Of a DNA stretch of 54,600 nt, positions 8,321 to 16,792 are shown in pieces. The notes below the pieces were generated by a model that was not told the origin of the DNA, did not search any database, and worked only from the letters and a program-made list of their open reading frames with translations. The DNA is from Actinomadura roseirufa (lineage in GTDB: Bacteria; Actinomycetota; Actinomycetes; Streptosporangiales; Streptosporangiaceae): assembly GCF_900659635.1 (NCBI RefSeq), contig NZ_CAACVB010000027.1, forward strand, positions 1 to 54,600, in the 5' to 3' direction. The position numbers and the translations under genes are program-made. Every line of letters begins with the position of its first letter. Position 1 is the stretch's first letter.

Positions 8321-9517
8321 TCAGTCGGAGCAACTTTGGGTGTTGACCTCGGCCGTGAGGCTCTGACCGTCCCGCGCATCTGGGGCGACCTCCTCCGCGG
8401 TGAGGGCGTACCCGGTGGACGGGGTGTCCAGCGCCGCGGCGAAGATGACGCCATAGACACGGCCGTCCTTCGACAGCAGCGGACCGCCGGAGTTGCCCGG
8501 CTCGACCAGGCCGCGGATGGCGTAGATCTCGCGGCTGACCTGGCCGGCGTGGTAGATGTCCGGGCCCCGGGCGGTCTGCCGGGCGCGGATCCGGGCGGCG
8601 TCGGCGCGGAACGGCTGGTTCTTCGGGAACCCGGCGATGATGGCGTCGTCGCGCACCCGGGCGGACGGCGCGAACCGCAGCGCCGGAGCCTCCAGTCCGG
8701 GAACGTGCAGGATCGCGATGTCGCGTTTGGGGTCGTACAGGACGACGCGCCCGCGGTCGGTGGAGCCGGTGAGCGACTGGACCTTCGAGAAGCCGCGGGC
8801 GCCGGCGACGACGTGCGCGTTGGTCATGACGCGCTCGGGCGCGAACACGAAGCCGGTGCCCTCGATCCGGCGCTGGCACTGCGGCGCGGTGCTGACGATC
8901 TTGACGATGCTGCGCTTGACGTTGCGCAGCGCGCCGGTGTTGAGGATGGAGTCGTCCGGCGGGGGCACCTGCACCACCGACTCGCCGCCGAGGCCGTTGA
9001 AGACCTGCGGGAACTCGCTGTGCTTCACGAACCCCTGGAAGGAGGAGAACCAGCCCTGCGCCTGCACGGGCATCACGTCGTTGATGCCGTTGATGATCGA
9101 GGAGCCCTTGACCTGCGTCCGGACGGGCTTGAAGTCGGAGTCGGCGACCAGGTGGCCGAAGAACCACGCGACGATCAGCAGCGAGGTCGCGCTGACGAAG
9201 GTGCCGCCGACGGAGTCGAAGGCGCGCGCGTTCATTCCGGTCACGCGGTTGCGCAGGACGGCTCCCGCGGAGGATGCGATCAGCTGCCCGAGGGTGGCGG
9301 CCAGAAAGGCGATCACGATGGCCAGCAGCGCCTGCTGCGCGGCGCCGTCCACGACGGCCTTGGAGATCGGGGGGGCGACGAGGACGCCGAGGACGCCGCC
9401 CCCGACGAAGCCCGCGAAGCTCAGCAGGCTCACGATGAAGCCCTGCCGGTAGCCCGAGACCCCGAACAGCACGACGAGCACGACGAGGATCAGGTCGAGA
9501 ATGTGGTCGCCCAGCAC
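8321..9517 (-). CDS. marP: MarP-type membrane serine protease (CvpA domain + trypsin-like)
   Basis: 398 residues. Residues 1-120 hold four TM segments of the CvpA/colicin V production fold. The chymotrypsin-like periplasmic domain (about 180-398) has the triad H235 (TNAHVVAG), D266 (KRDIAIL) and S343 (GNSGGPLL). Two cysteines, C214 and C396, sit where M. tuberculosis MarP (Rv3671c) forms its regulatory disulfide. MarP is known to maintain intracellular pH in acid by processing a peptidoglycan hydrolase; the same role is inferred. The GTG start at 9517 has TACGGT 6 bases upstream, fitting a leaderless mRNA. It converges with the DUF309 gene, 24 bp away. Confidence 0.9.
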   Translation of the reverse strand: MLGDHILDLILVVLVVLFGVSGYRQGFIVSLLSFAGFVGGGVLGVLVAPPISKAVVDGAAQQALLAIVIAFLAATLGQLIASSAGAVLRNRVTGMNARAFDSVGGTFVSATSLLIVAWFFGHLVADSDFKPVRTQVKGSSIINGINDVMPVQAQGWFSSFQGFVKHSEFPQVFNGLGGESVVQVPPPDDSILNTGALRNVKRSIVKIVSTAPQCQRRIEGTGFVFAPERVMTNAHVVAGARGFSKVQSLTGSTDRGRVVLYDPKRDIAILHVPGLEAPALRFAPSARVRDDAIIAGFPKNQPFRADAARIRARQTARGPDIYHAGQVSREIYAIRGLVEPGNSGGPLLSKDGRVYGVIFAAALDTPSTGYALTAEEVAPDARDGQSLTAEVNTQSCSD

Positions 9518-9523
9518 CGCTTC

Positions 9524-9529
9524 ACCGTA
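9524..9529 (-). promoter_or_regulatory. -10 element of leaderless marP transcript
   Basis: TACGGT (TANNNT) on the minus strand, 6 bases before the GTG at 9517. Confidence 0.4.
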
Positions 9530-9573
9530 TAGGGCCGGGCCCCTTAACAGCGTCCCCTCCGCGGACCAGATTA

Positions 9574-9591
9574 CGGTGACCCCGGTAACCG
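9574..9591. promoter_or_regulatory. Inverted repeat upstream of marP
   Basis: CGGTGACC-CC-GGTAACCG (one mismatch between 8-bp arms), 45-67 bp upstream of the marP -10. A candidate regulator site; the binding protein is unknown. Confidence 0.3.
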
Positions 9592-9635
9592 CACGGTGCT
9601 ATTTCGGACCGTCACGCTACGCGTCCAGACGGAGT

Positions 9636-10292
9636 TCACCCGCGGGACGGGCGGGCGACCATCTCGGGCGGCAGGTCCTCCACGCGGCCGGCGTCCCACG
9701 GGCGATCCCAGCCGCCCGCGATGAGCACCTGCGTGAGCAGAGCGGCGGTGAACCCCCACACCAGCATGCCGCCGACGCGGAACGCGGGGCCGAGCCTCAG
9801 CCCGGACGGGTGCCGGACGGTCAGCCGGTTCACGGGGTCGACGAGTTCCGCGAGGGAGACCCGCGCCACCGCAGCGACCTCGCCGGGATGGCCGGGCGCG
9901 ACCTCCGACGGCTCGCGCCACCATCCGGCGACGGGGGTGACCAGGTGCTCGCTGTGCGACAGGTACAGCTCGGGGAGGACGCCGATGACCTCGACTCCCG
10001 CCGGTTCGACGCCGGCCTCCTCCCATGCCTCGCGCAGTGCCGCCGCGACGGGTCCGTCGTCCTCGGGGTCGATGCGGCCGCCCGGGAACGCGACCTGCCC
10101 CGCATGCTTGTTGAGGGTCGCGGCCCGCTCGGTGAGCAGGACGTCCGGACCGTTTGGGCCTTCACCGAACAGGATCAGCACCGCGGCCGCGCGCGCTTCG
10201 GGAACCGGTGCGGAGAACGGCGCCGGCATCTTAGGGGCCTCTGCACGGAAACGGTCGAGCCACGGCGGGCAGGTGGATGCGATCTCTGTCAC
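9636..10292 (-). CDS. NUDIX hydrolase, CoA pyrophosphatase type
   Basis: 218 residues. The Nudix box GGRIDPEDDGPVAAALREAW plus EEAGV (about 73-98) is complete (G-x5-E-x7-REUxEExGU). The flanking LNKHAGQVAFPGG is the NUPNH-like CoA-specific motif of the CoAse subfamily, so cleavage of CoA or CoA derivatives to 4'-phosphopantetheine and 3',5'-ADP is likely. It corresponds to Rv3672c. Start is taken as the GTG at 10292; the frame is open upstream into nth, so this is not certain. M. tuberculosis has a thioredoxin-like gene (Rv3673c) between this gene and nth that is missing here; the gap is only 71 bp. Confidence 0.85.
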   Translation of the reverse strand: MTEIASTCPPWLDRFRAEAPKMPAPFSAPVPEARAAAVLILFGEGPNGPDVLLTERAATLNKHAGQVAFPGGRIDPEDDGPVAAALREAWEEAGVEPAGVEVIGVLPELYLSHSEHLVTPVAGWWREPSEVAPGHPGEVAAVARVSLAELVDPVNRLTVRHPSGLRLGPAFRVGGMLVWGFTAALLTQVLIAGGWDRPWDAGRVEDLPPEMVARPSRG

Positions 10293-10363
10293 GTCGGTCC
10301 CAACTACGGAACGGTCCGGTTCCTTCCCCTGACCGCCGCTCCTAAGGTCGGTCAGGCCGCCGC

Positions 10364-11104
10364 TCAGGAGAACGGGCCCGGCTTCACGAGCTTGCGTGCG
10401 GTCTCCTCGTCGGTGGGCCCCTCGCCGAAGGACGGGCAGAGCCGGGTCAGGGGGCAGGCGCCGCAAGCAGGCCGGCGCGCGTGGCAGATGCGGCGGCCGT
10501 GCCAGATCAGCCGGTGCGACAGCATCGTCCAGTCCTTGCGCGGGATCAGCTCACCGATCTCCTGCTCGACCCTCACCGGGTCGGAGTCGGTGGTCCAGTC
10601 GAAGCGACGCGCGAGACGTCCGAAATGGGTATCGACGGTGATGCCCGGGACATCGAACGCGTTGCCGAGGACGACGTTGGCGGTCTTACGGCCGACACCG
10701 GGCAGCGTGACGAGGTCCTCCAGGCGCCCCGGCACCTCGCCCCCGAACCGGTCGCGCAGCGCCGCCGACAGCCCCATCACCGACTTGGTCTTGGCGCGGA
10801 AGAACCCGGTGGGACGGAGGATCTCCTCCACGTCCTCGGGGTTGGCGGCGGCGAGGTCCTCAGGGCCGGGGTAGCGGGCGAACAGGGCGGGCGTGGTCAG
10901 GTTGACCCGCGCGTCCGTGGTCTGGGCGGACAGTACCGTCGCGACGAGCAGCTCGAACGGGGTCGCGAAGTTCAGCTCGCAGTGGGCATCGGGGTAGGTT
11001 TCGGCCAGGACCCGGTTGATCCGCCGCGCCCGCCGCACCAGTCCGAGCCTGGTCTCCGCCTTCCGCCCGCGGGCGCGCGCGGGCGGCTCCGCTTTGGTCG
11101 CCAT
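10364..11104 (-). CDS. nth: Endonuclease III
   Basis: 246 residues. Base-excision repair glycosylase/AP lyase for oxidised pyrimidines. The helix-hairpin-helix [14 protein letters not shown] (134-147) carries the catalytic K140; D158 ([11 protein letters not shown]) is the second catalytic residue. The [4Fe-4S] cluster ligands follow the exact C-x6-C-x2-C-x5-C spacing (C207, C214, C217, C223). The ATG at 11104 matches the family N-terminus; the open frame continues to 11464 but without support. Divergent from crp, as in M. tuberculosis (Rv3674c/Rv3676). Confidence 0.95.
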   Translation of the reverse strand: MATKAEPPARARGRKAETRLGLVRRARRINRVLAETYPDAHCELNFATPFELLVATVLSAQTTDARVNLTTPALFARYPGPEDLAAANPEDVEEILRPTGFFRAKTKSVMGLSAALRDRFGGEVPGRLEDLVTLPGVGRKTANVVLGNAFDVPGITVDTHFGRLARRFDWTTDSDPVRVEQEIGELIPRKDWTMLSHRLIWHGRRICHARRPACGACPLTRLCPSFGEGPTDEETARKLVKPGPFS

Positions 11105-11289
11105 CCCGCCAGGGTAGGGCCTCGGCACGACCATCCGGCCGACTTCCGCCGGGAGCGCGGCATCGGCGGCGCCGCCCCTCGTGCCCCTCCCGCGGGGCCC
11201 GGCGCCGCCCGGAGACGGCCGTCCCGGGCACCCCGCGCCACCTCGGCCGACATCGATCATGAAGGTCCGCTTACAGGTGATGAGACCGG

Positions 11290-11305
11290 TGTGACGGCAT
11301 TCACC
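11290..11305. promoter_or_regulatory. CRP-type box 1 in nth-crp intergenic region
   Basis: TGTGA-N6-TCACC, one mismatch to consensus, 215-230 bp upstream of crp and 186-201 bp upstream of nth. The 415-bp nth-crp gap holds no gene that I can see. Confidence 0.45.
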
Positions 11306-11472
11306 CGGCGGTCCGTACACTGGGCGAACAGGATCGTGGCGGCCGGATGCCCGAGCAGGGGCGTACGGCCCGGTACGCGGGCGGCCCCGCGGACCGGGAC
11401 CACCGTTGCGAGGGCGAGGGCACGTTCGATCCCGCGTTTCGGCGCGCCGTGACCCTACCTTCACGTACGCGG

Positions 11473-11488
11473 TGGGACGTACGTCACA
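11473..11488. promoter_or_regulatory. CRP-type box 2 upstream of crp
   Basis: TGGGA-N6-TCACA, one mismatch, ending 31 bp before the crp start codon. This position suits autoregulation by Crp at its own promoter (inferred). Confidence 0.5.
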
Positions 11489-11519
11489 CTATGCATGCAG
11501 GTGTTCAAGGAGGAGAAGC

Positions 11520-12206
11520 GTGACCGACCGCGACGTGGACGTTCTGAGCAGGGCGCCCCTCTTCGAGGCCCTCGACGAGCAGGGCGCCAAGGCGCTGCGC
11601 GCCAACGTGACCGAGGTGAGGCTCGCCCGTGGTCAGACGCTCTTCAACGAGGGCGAGACGGGCGACCGCCTGTACGTCGTCCTGGAGGGCAAGATCAAGC
11701 TGACCCGGACGGCGCCGGACGGCAGGGAGAACCTGCTGAGCGTCCTCGGCCCGAGCGAGATGTTCGGCGAGCTGTCGCTGTTCGACCCGCGTCCGCGGAC
11801 CGCGAGCGCCATCGCGGTGACCGAGTGCCGGCTGGCCGGCCTCGGGCACGACGACCTGCGCCCGTGGCTGACGGGCCACCCCGAGGTGGCCGTCCAGCTG
11901 CTGCGCGCGCTGGCCCAGCGGCTTCGCAAGACCAACGACGTGATGGCCGACCTGGTCTTCACCGACGTGCCGGGGCGCGTGGCCAAGGCGCTGCTCGACC
12001 TGGCCGAGCGGTTCGGCCAGCCGTCCGAGGCAGGGCTGCACGTCCACCACGACCTCACGCAGGAGGAGCTGGCCCAGCTCGTCGGCGCGTCCCGCGAGAC
12101 GGTCAACAAGGCGCTCGCCGACTTCGCCCAGCGCAACTGGCTGCGGATCGAGGCGCGGGCCGTCGTGATCCTCGACATCGAACGCCTCCGCAAGCGCTCC
12201 AAGTAG
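11520..12206 (+). CDS. crp: cAMP receptor protein-type regulator Crp
   Basis: 228 residues. N-terminal cyclic-nucleotide domain (about 10-125) with the phosphate-binding cassette GELSLFDPRPRTAS (83-96; E84 and R93 are the expected cAMP contacts), a dimer helix (about 122-150), and a C-terminal winged HTH with recognition region TQEELAQLVGASRETVNKAL (180-199). Length and sequence fit Rv3676/GlxR-type Crp, a global regulator of carbon and respiratory genes. The GTG at 11520 has an excellent ribosome site (AAGGAGG, 5-7 bases). Two CRP-type boxes lie in its upstream region, and others lie near acs and the 6C RNA. A 12-bp-stem terminator follows. Confidence 0.95.
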   Translation: MTDRDVDVLSRAPLFEALDEQGAKALRANVTEVRLARGQTLFNEGETGDRLYVVLEGKIKLTRTAPDGRENLLSVLGPSEMFGELSLFDPRPRTASAIAVTECRLAGLGHDDLRPWLTGHPEVAVQLLRALAQRLRKTNDVMADLVFTDVPGRVAKALLDLAERFGQPSEAGLHVHHDLTQEELAQLVGASRETVNKALADFAQRNWLRIEARAVVILDIERLRKRSK

Positions 12207-12213
12207 GAACGGT

Positions 12214-12252
12214 CTGCACGATCACGGCCCCCCGGAGGACGTGATCGTGCAG
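12214..12252. terminator. Strong terminator between crp and MBL gene
   Basis: Perfect 12-bp arms 12214-12225/12241-12252 with a 15-base loop. It lies between convergent genes and may serve both. Confidence 0.7.
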
Positions 12253-12302
12253 CCACCGCGGGCTCAAGCGCGCGCGGGCGCCCGCCCCCCCCTGTGACGC
12301 CG

Positions 12303-13085
12303 CTACCCCCGGGACTTGAGATATTCGAGCTGTGATTTGACGGACCACTCGGCCGCGGGCCACAGGGACTTGTCCACATCGGCGTAGACACGTTCCACGA
12401 CCTCCCGGGCCGTGCGCGCCCCGGCGGCGACGGCCGCCTCCACCTGGGCGAGGCGCTCGCGTCGATGGTCGATGTAGTGGTCGAGGGCGGCGAGCGGGTC
12501 GTCGAGCTTGGGTCCGTGCCCGGGCAGGATCACCGCGGCCTCCACCTCGGCGGAGAAGGTCCGGAGCCTGTCGAGCGAACCCAGATAGTCGCCGAGCTTC
12601 CCCTCTAGCACCGTCGTCCCGTACCCGAGGACGGTGTCACCCGTCAGGACAGCGCCGTCCGCCGGAAGCCAGAACGTCAGCGAGTCGTCGGTGTGGCCCG
12701 GTGTCTCCATGACCCGCAGTTCCAGGCCGCCCGTGGTGACGACGTCGCCCTCGGCGAGGCCCTCGTCCCCGAGGCGGTGCCGCGGATCGAGCGCCCGGAC
12801 GGGGACGTCCCCGGCGAGCCCCGCGAACTTCACCGCCCCGGCGGCGTGGTCGGGGTGCCCGTGCGTGAGCAGCACCAGGCCCACGCGGCGCCCCTGGGAC
12901 TCCACGGCGTCCACGACCCGGCGGAGGTGCTTGCCGTCCTTGGGGCCCGGGTCGACGACCACGACCTCGTCCGCGCCCGGCTCGGCGATGATCCACGTGT
13001 TGGTGCCGTCCAGGGTCATCGCGGACGGGTTCGGCGCCAGCACACAGGTCGCCCTTTCCGTTCCCATTCCGTCGATCTCGCTCAT
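12303..13085 (-). CDS. MBL-fold metallo-hydrolase (LACTB2-like)
   Basis: 260 residues from the ATG at 13085. The zinc motif THGHPDHAAG (HxHxDH) is at about 75-84, with further ligands in ETPGHTDDS, LTGDTVLG and LPGHGPKL. A C-terminal winged-helix-like tail (about 210-260, REVVERVYADVDKSLWPAAE) matches LACTB2/glyoxalase-II-like hydrolases (Rv3677c). Cytosolic. LACTB2 proteins cut RNA or thioesters; substrate here unknown. A second ATG 9 bp upstream (13094) is possible. The whole convergent block crp/MBL/nudix/RidA keeps the mycobacterial order. Confidence 0.85.
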   Translation of the reverse strand: MSEIDGMGTERATCVLAPNPSAMTLDGTNTWIIAEPGADEVVVVDPGPKDGKHLRRVVDAVESQGRRVGLVLLTHGHPDHAAGAVKFAGLAGDVPVRALDPRHRLGDEGLAEGDVVTTGGLELRVMETPGHTDDSLTFWLPADGAVLTGDTVLGYGTTVLEGKLGDYLGSLDRLRTFSAEVEAAVILPGHGPKLDDPLAALDHYIDHRRERLAQVEAAVAAGARTAREVVERVYADVDKSLWPAAEWSVKSQLEYLKSRG

Positions 13086-13242
13086 TTCACCCATCCTGCC
13101 CGAGGTGCGGGAGGGAGGACCGGCCGGGTTCCACCCCAGCCGCTCCAGATGGCGCAACGCCGAGGTGCCCGCGAGGCGGCCAACGACGGCCCGAGACAGC
13201 GGACGGGTCCGCAGAGGCGGGACACGCGGGCGCACGGGCGGC

Positions 13243-14088
13243 TCACCCCCGCGCGTAGTGCCGCAGGACGTCCTCGGGCAGGACGAGGTACGCCTCACCG
13301 TCCACGATCTCCACATCGGGCTCCTGGACGATGATCTCGCGGCGGGCGGCCAGCACCTCGTCCACGGTCGCGAACCCGGCCAGGTCCGCCAGCGTGGCGA
13401 GCGTCGGCGGGAGCATGGGCCACTCGCCCGTGCCGCCCCGCTCGGCGGCCTCCGCCGGGCGTACCCAGGTCACCCGGTCCGCCTCGGTGCTGACGTCGCC
13501 GGCGCGCTGCCCGGCCGGGATCCCGGCGACGAAGAACCGGGTGTCGTAGCGTTTCGGCTCGACCGCCGGAGTGACCCAGTGCGCCCACGGCCGGAGCAGG
13601 TCCGAGCGCAGGACGAGCCCCCGCCGGGCGAGGAACCCGCCGAACGACAGGGAGCGGTCCAGCAGGGCCAGCCGGTCGGCCTCCCACTGCCCGCCGCAGG
13701 TGTCGTCCACGATGGACGCTCCGGTCGGGCCCGCGAGCAGGACGAGGCTCTCCTCGAAGGTCTCGCGCACCGCCGCGCACACCAGTTCGCGCGCCAGCGT
13801 CTCCCCGGCGTTGAACGCCGCGCCCCACTCGGCGGGCGAGGGGCCCGACCAGGCGAGATCCGCCTCCCCGTCGCGCGGGTCGACGGCGCCGCCCGGGAAG
13901 ACGTAGGCGCCCGGCGCGAACACCATCGAGCGCACCCGGCGCAGCATGAACGCCTGCAGGCCGTGCACATCGTGGTCGCGCAGGACGACCACCGTCGAGG
14001 CGTGCCGCGCCGGTGCGGGCTCCATCCGGCCGGCCAGGATCTCCGCGGCCCGCTCATGCAGGTCGGCGGGCAGTTTCCGAGCGTTCAC
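13243..14088 (-). CDS. NUDIX hydrolase, NUDT19/RP2p-like
   Basis: 281 residues from the GTG at 14088, which follows a clear ribosome site (GGAAGG, 6 bases); the ATG 24 bp upstream lies inside that site's leader. The Nudix motif is split by a long insertion: MVFAPGAYVFPGGAVDPRD (about 54-72) and then ELVCAAVRETFEESLVLLAG (about 100-119), the pattern of the NUDT19 acyl-CoA diphosphatase group. C-terminal helical domain. Substrate not determined; CoA derivatives are plausible by family. Located between RidA and MBL genes on the same strand, 139 bp from the RidA stop. Confidence 0.8.
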   Translation of the reverse strand: MNARKLPADLHERAAEILAGRMEPAPARHASTVVVLRDHDVHGLQAFMLRRVRSMVFAPGAYVFPGGAVDPRDGEADLAWSGPSPAEWGAAFNAGETLARELVCAAVRETFEESLVLLAGPTGASIVDDTCGGQWEADRLALLDRSLSFGGFLARRGLVLRSDLLRPWAHWVTPAVEPKRYDTRFFVAGIPAGQRAGDVSTEADRVTWVRPAEAAERGGTGEWPMLPPTLATLADLAGFATVDEVLAARREIIVQEPDVEIVDGEAYLVLPEDVLRHYARG

Positions 14089-14227
14089 CGTGTGCCTTCC
14101 ATGAAGGCCCATTCGGACATACCGAATATCGTTCCGTCAAGCCCGGCACCGGCCGCCCCGCCCGCGGAGACGGGGCGGGTGCGGCCACCGCGGAGCCTCT
14201 GGCGGGCGCCCGCCGCCGGGGCGACGG

Positions 14228-14689
14228 TCAGGACACCTCGGCGATCAGCTCGACCTCGACGGCCGCGTCGCGCGGCAGCACCGCCACGCCGACCGCGCTG
14301 CGCGCGTGCCGTCCCGCCTCGCCGAACACCTCGCCCAGCAGTTCGCTCGCGCCGTTCACGACCTGGGGCTGGCCGGTGAAGTCGGGGGTGCTGGCAACGA
14401 AGCCGACGACCTTCACGATCCGCACGATCCTGGACAGCTCGCCCACCTCGGCCTTGAGGGCCGCGATCGCGTTGAGCGCGCAGATCCTGGCCTGTGCCAC
14501 GGCCTGCTCGGCGGAGACCTCCGCGCCGACCTTCCCGGTAAGGGGAAGCTCGCCCTTGACCAGGGGAAGCTGCCCGGCGGTGTAGACGAGCGCGCCCGTC
14601 CGGGCCGTGGGGACGTAGGACGCCAGCGGCGCGGCGACCTCCGGCAGCTCGAGTCCGAGTTCGGCGATCCGCTCCTCGGGCGTACTCAT
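14228..14689 (-). CDS. RidA (YjgF/YER057c/UK114) family protein
   Basis: 153 residues from the ATG at 14689, chosen for its GGGAGGGAG ribosome site; a GTG 6 bp upstream overlaps that site and is less likely. Family features: VYTAGQLPLVKGELPLTGKV near the start, the QARICALNAIAALKAEVG helix and the C-terminal VEVELIAEV strand. RidA proteins hydrolyse reactive enamine/imine intermediates made by PLP enzymes. The usual catalytic Arg near position 105 is not obvious: the segment reads GRHARSAVGVAVLPRDAAV, where R105-like residues are present. This is the long-variant group (Rv3678c). Probably co-transcribed with DUF4177. Confidence 0.85.
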   Translation of the reverse strand: MSTPEERIAELGLELPEVAAPLASYVPTARTGALVYTAGQLPLVKGELPLTGKVGAEVSAEQAVAQARICALNAIAALKAEVGELSRIVRIVKVVGFVASTPDFTGQPQVVNGASELLGEVFGEAGRHARSAVGVAVLPRDAAVEVELIAEVS

Positions 14690-14812
14690 GGCCACTCCCT
14701 CCCATGCGGCGGGCCCGGACGGCCCGTCCCGCTCTCCGGCGATCAGCTTGGCAGGTGGCGGGCGGCCCGGGGAACCATGGGGCCGTACCCGGGGGTACCC
14801 GGGAGTGTCCGG

Positions 14813-14974
14813 CTACTCGGACGGCACCTCGCGCTTGAAGTACGCCACGAGGTTCTCCGGGTTCGGACCGGGCAGGACGGTGACGAGCTCCCACCCGTCC
14901 TGGCCCCAGTTGTCGAGGATCTGCTTGGTCGCGTGCACCAGCAGCGGAACGGTCGCGTACTCCCACTTCTTCAT
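14813..14974 (-). CDS. DUF4177 small protein
   Basis: 53 residues, MKKWEYATVPLLVHATKQIL then DNWGQDGWELVTVLPGP and a C-terminal VAYFKRE. The WEYxxVP start and WGxDGWELVxV core are the DUF4177 signature, also present at this place in mycobacteria (Rv3678A). ATG at 14974 with GGTGAG upstream. Function unknown; 123 bp upstream of RidA on the same strand. Confidence 0.85.
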   Translation of the reverse strand: MKKWEYATVPLLVHATKQILDNWGQDGWELVTVLPGPNPENLVAYFKREVPSE

Positions 14975-15085
14975 GGGGCTCACCCTAGCGATCGACCTGT
15001 GCCGGGCCTGCGCGAACCCGCCTTCCCACAGACCATTTCCAGCGGACGCCGGACGCGACGCAACGGCGCGCGCGCAGAGGTCACG

Positions 15086-15487
15086 TCAGGGGTTGTTGGC
15101 GTCGTAGTGCGCGCGCGCCGCGTCCACCTCAGGCATGTTCCGATCCGCCCAGTGGCGCATCGCATCGAGCAGGGGGATCAGCCTCTCGCCCAGCAGCGTC
15201 AGCGTGTACTCCACCTGGACCGGCACAGCCAGGGTCACGCTGCGCGAGACGAACCCGTCCCGCTCCAGGGAACGGAGCGTCTGCGTAAGCATCTTGGCGC
15301 TGACACCAGGCAGGGCACGGCTGAGGTCGGCGTATCTGACCGTCCCCTGCTCCAGCCTGAGCAGCACCATCGAGTTCCACTTGTTGCCGATAATGCCGCG
15401 CAGCCCGTTGGTGGGGCAGGAGTCCATGTAGGCGTCGAACTCCGCCTTGGCCTCCTCACGGCGCCGCGCCGCCGTCATCGTGGTCAT
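15086..15487 (-). CDS. HxlR-family transcriptional regulator
   Basis: 133 residues. HxlR winged-helix core: IGNKWNSMVLLRLEQGTVRY (about 33-52), LSRALPGVSAKMLTQTLRSL, ERDGFVSR and VQVEYTLTLLGERL. A single cysteine, C24 (MDSCPTNG), precedes the domain as in redox- or aldehyde-sensing HxlR proteins (known for YodB/HxlR relatives). Divergent from the quinone-oxidoreductase gene with a 130-bp gap, so it probably controls that gene and itself. GGAGG lies 12 bases before the ATG at 15487; an internal ATG at 15478 is an alternative. Confidence 0.85.
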   Translation of the reverse strand: MTTMTAARRREEAKAEFDAYMDSCPTNGLRGIIGNKWNSMVLLRLEQGTVRYADLSRALPGVSAKMLTQTLRSLERDGFVSRSVTLAVPVQVEYTLTLLGERLIPLLDAMRHWADRNMPEVDAARAHYDANNP

Positions 15488-15617
15488 GTTCCGCGCTCAC
15501 CTCCGCGTACCGAACGCACTCGCAGGTAACCTCTTCCGGCTCCGCGATGTTCCGGACGAGAGTGGGCCGTGCGGGATCTTCCCCCGCGTCACCCCACCGC
15601 ACGCGAGGAGCATCGGC

Positions 15618-16577
15618 ATGCGCGCGATCATCGTCAGGGCGCCCGGCGGACCGGACGCGCTGGAGGCCGTCCACGTCGAGGAGCCCGCCCCCGGGCCCGG
15701 ACAGGTCCGGATCCGGGTCGCCGCGGCGGCGGTCAACCCGGTCGACGTCGTGACCCGGTCCGGGGCCCTCGCCGCGGCGGGCCTGATGCCCGCGTTCGGC
15801 CCGGACGCGCCCGCCCCCCGGGACGTCGGGATCGGCTGGGACGTCGCCGGGACCGTCGACGCCACCGGCGAGGACGTCACCCGGTTCGCGGTCGGCGACG
15901 AGGTCATCGGGCTGCGCGACCGGCTGGACGTTCCCCTCGGCGCCTACGCCGAGGCCATCGTCCTGGACGCGGACGCCGTCGCCCGCGCGCCGCGCTCGGT
16001 GGACGCCGTTCACGCGGCGACGCTCCCCCTGAACGGCCTGACCGCGGCGCAGGCCCTCGACCTGCTCGCCCTGCCGTCCGGGAGCACGCTGCTGGTCACC
16101 GGGGCCGCCGGAGCCGTCGGCGGCCACGCCGTCCAGCTCGCCGCGCACCGCGGACTGCGCGTCGTCGGCACCGCCTCCGCGGCCGACGAGGAGCGCGTCC
16201 GCGGGCTCGGCGCGGACCTGTTCGTACCGCGCGGGGCACACCTCGGCGAGGCCGTCCGCGCGCTCGTGCCGGGCGGCGTGGACGGCGCCGTGGACGCGGC
16301 GCTGCTGGCGGGCGCGGCGCTCGACGCCGTCCGCGGCGGCGGGGCCTTCGCGGCCCTCAGCGGCGGCGCGAGCGCCCCCCTGCCGCTGCGCGGCGTACGC
16401 GTCGCGAACGTGTGGATCCGCGCCGACGGTACCCGGCTCGCCGAGCTGGCCGCCCTGGTGGACGCCGGGCGCCTCACCCCGCTCGTCGCCGGGACGCTTC
16501 CGCTGGACGGGGCGGCCGAGGCCCACACCCGCCTGGAGGCCGGCGGCCTGCGCGGCAGGCTCGTCCTCACCCCCTGA
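15618..16577 (+). CDS. NADPH:quinone oxidoreductase-type MDR enzyme
   Basis: 319 residues from the ATG at 15618 (GAGGAG, 7 bases). Zinc-free medium-chain dehydrogenase: N-terminal GroES-like domain (1-120) and Rossmann domain with TGAAGAVGGHAVQLA (about 160-174) for NADPH. No structural-zinc cysteines, no catalytic Cys/His pair. Divergent HxlR gene upstream suggests induction by electrophiles or quinones, as in YodB/YodC-like pairs (inference). Substrate not assignable. Confidence 0.85.
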   Translation: MRAIIVRAPGGPDALEAVHVEEPAPGPGQVRIRVAAAAVNPVDVVTRSGALAAAGLMPAFGPDAPAPRDVGIGWDVAGTVDATGEDVTRFAVGDEVIGLRDRLDVPLGAYAEAIVLDADAVARAPRSVDAVHAATLPLNGLTAAQALDLLALPSGSTLLVTGAAGAVGGHAVQLAAHRGLRVVGTASAADEERVRGLGADLFVPRGAHLGEAVRALVPGGVDGAVDAALLAGAALDAVRGGGAFAALSGGASAPLPLRGVRVANVWIRADGTRLAELAALVDAGRLTPLVAGTLPLDGAAEAHTRLEAGGLRGRLVLTP

Positions 16578-16792
16578 GGGCACCTCCCGGCCGAGGACTC
16601 CACGGACCCGCGATCGGCCCGCCTCCGAGTGGGGACCGTCCTTCCCCCTTATGGCGGCGGCCGTCTGGTGGGGGTGAGCTGTCTCGCGACGGCGGCCGTC
16701 CCAGGCGTCCGGAATCTGCGCACGCCGGAGGCACGGGACGTCTCGGACGGGCCGTCGCACTGCGCGGCACAGAACGCCTGACTACACCTGGG

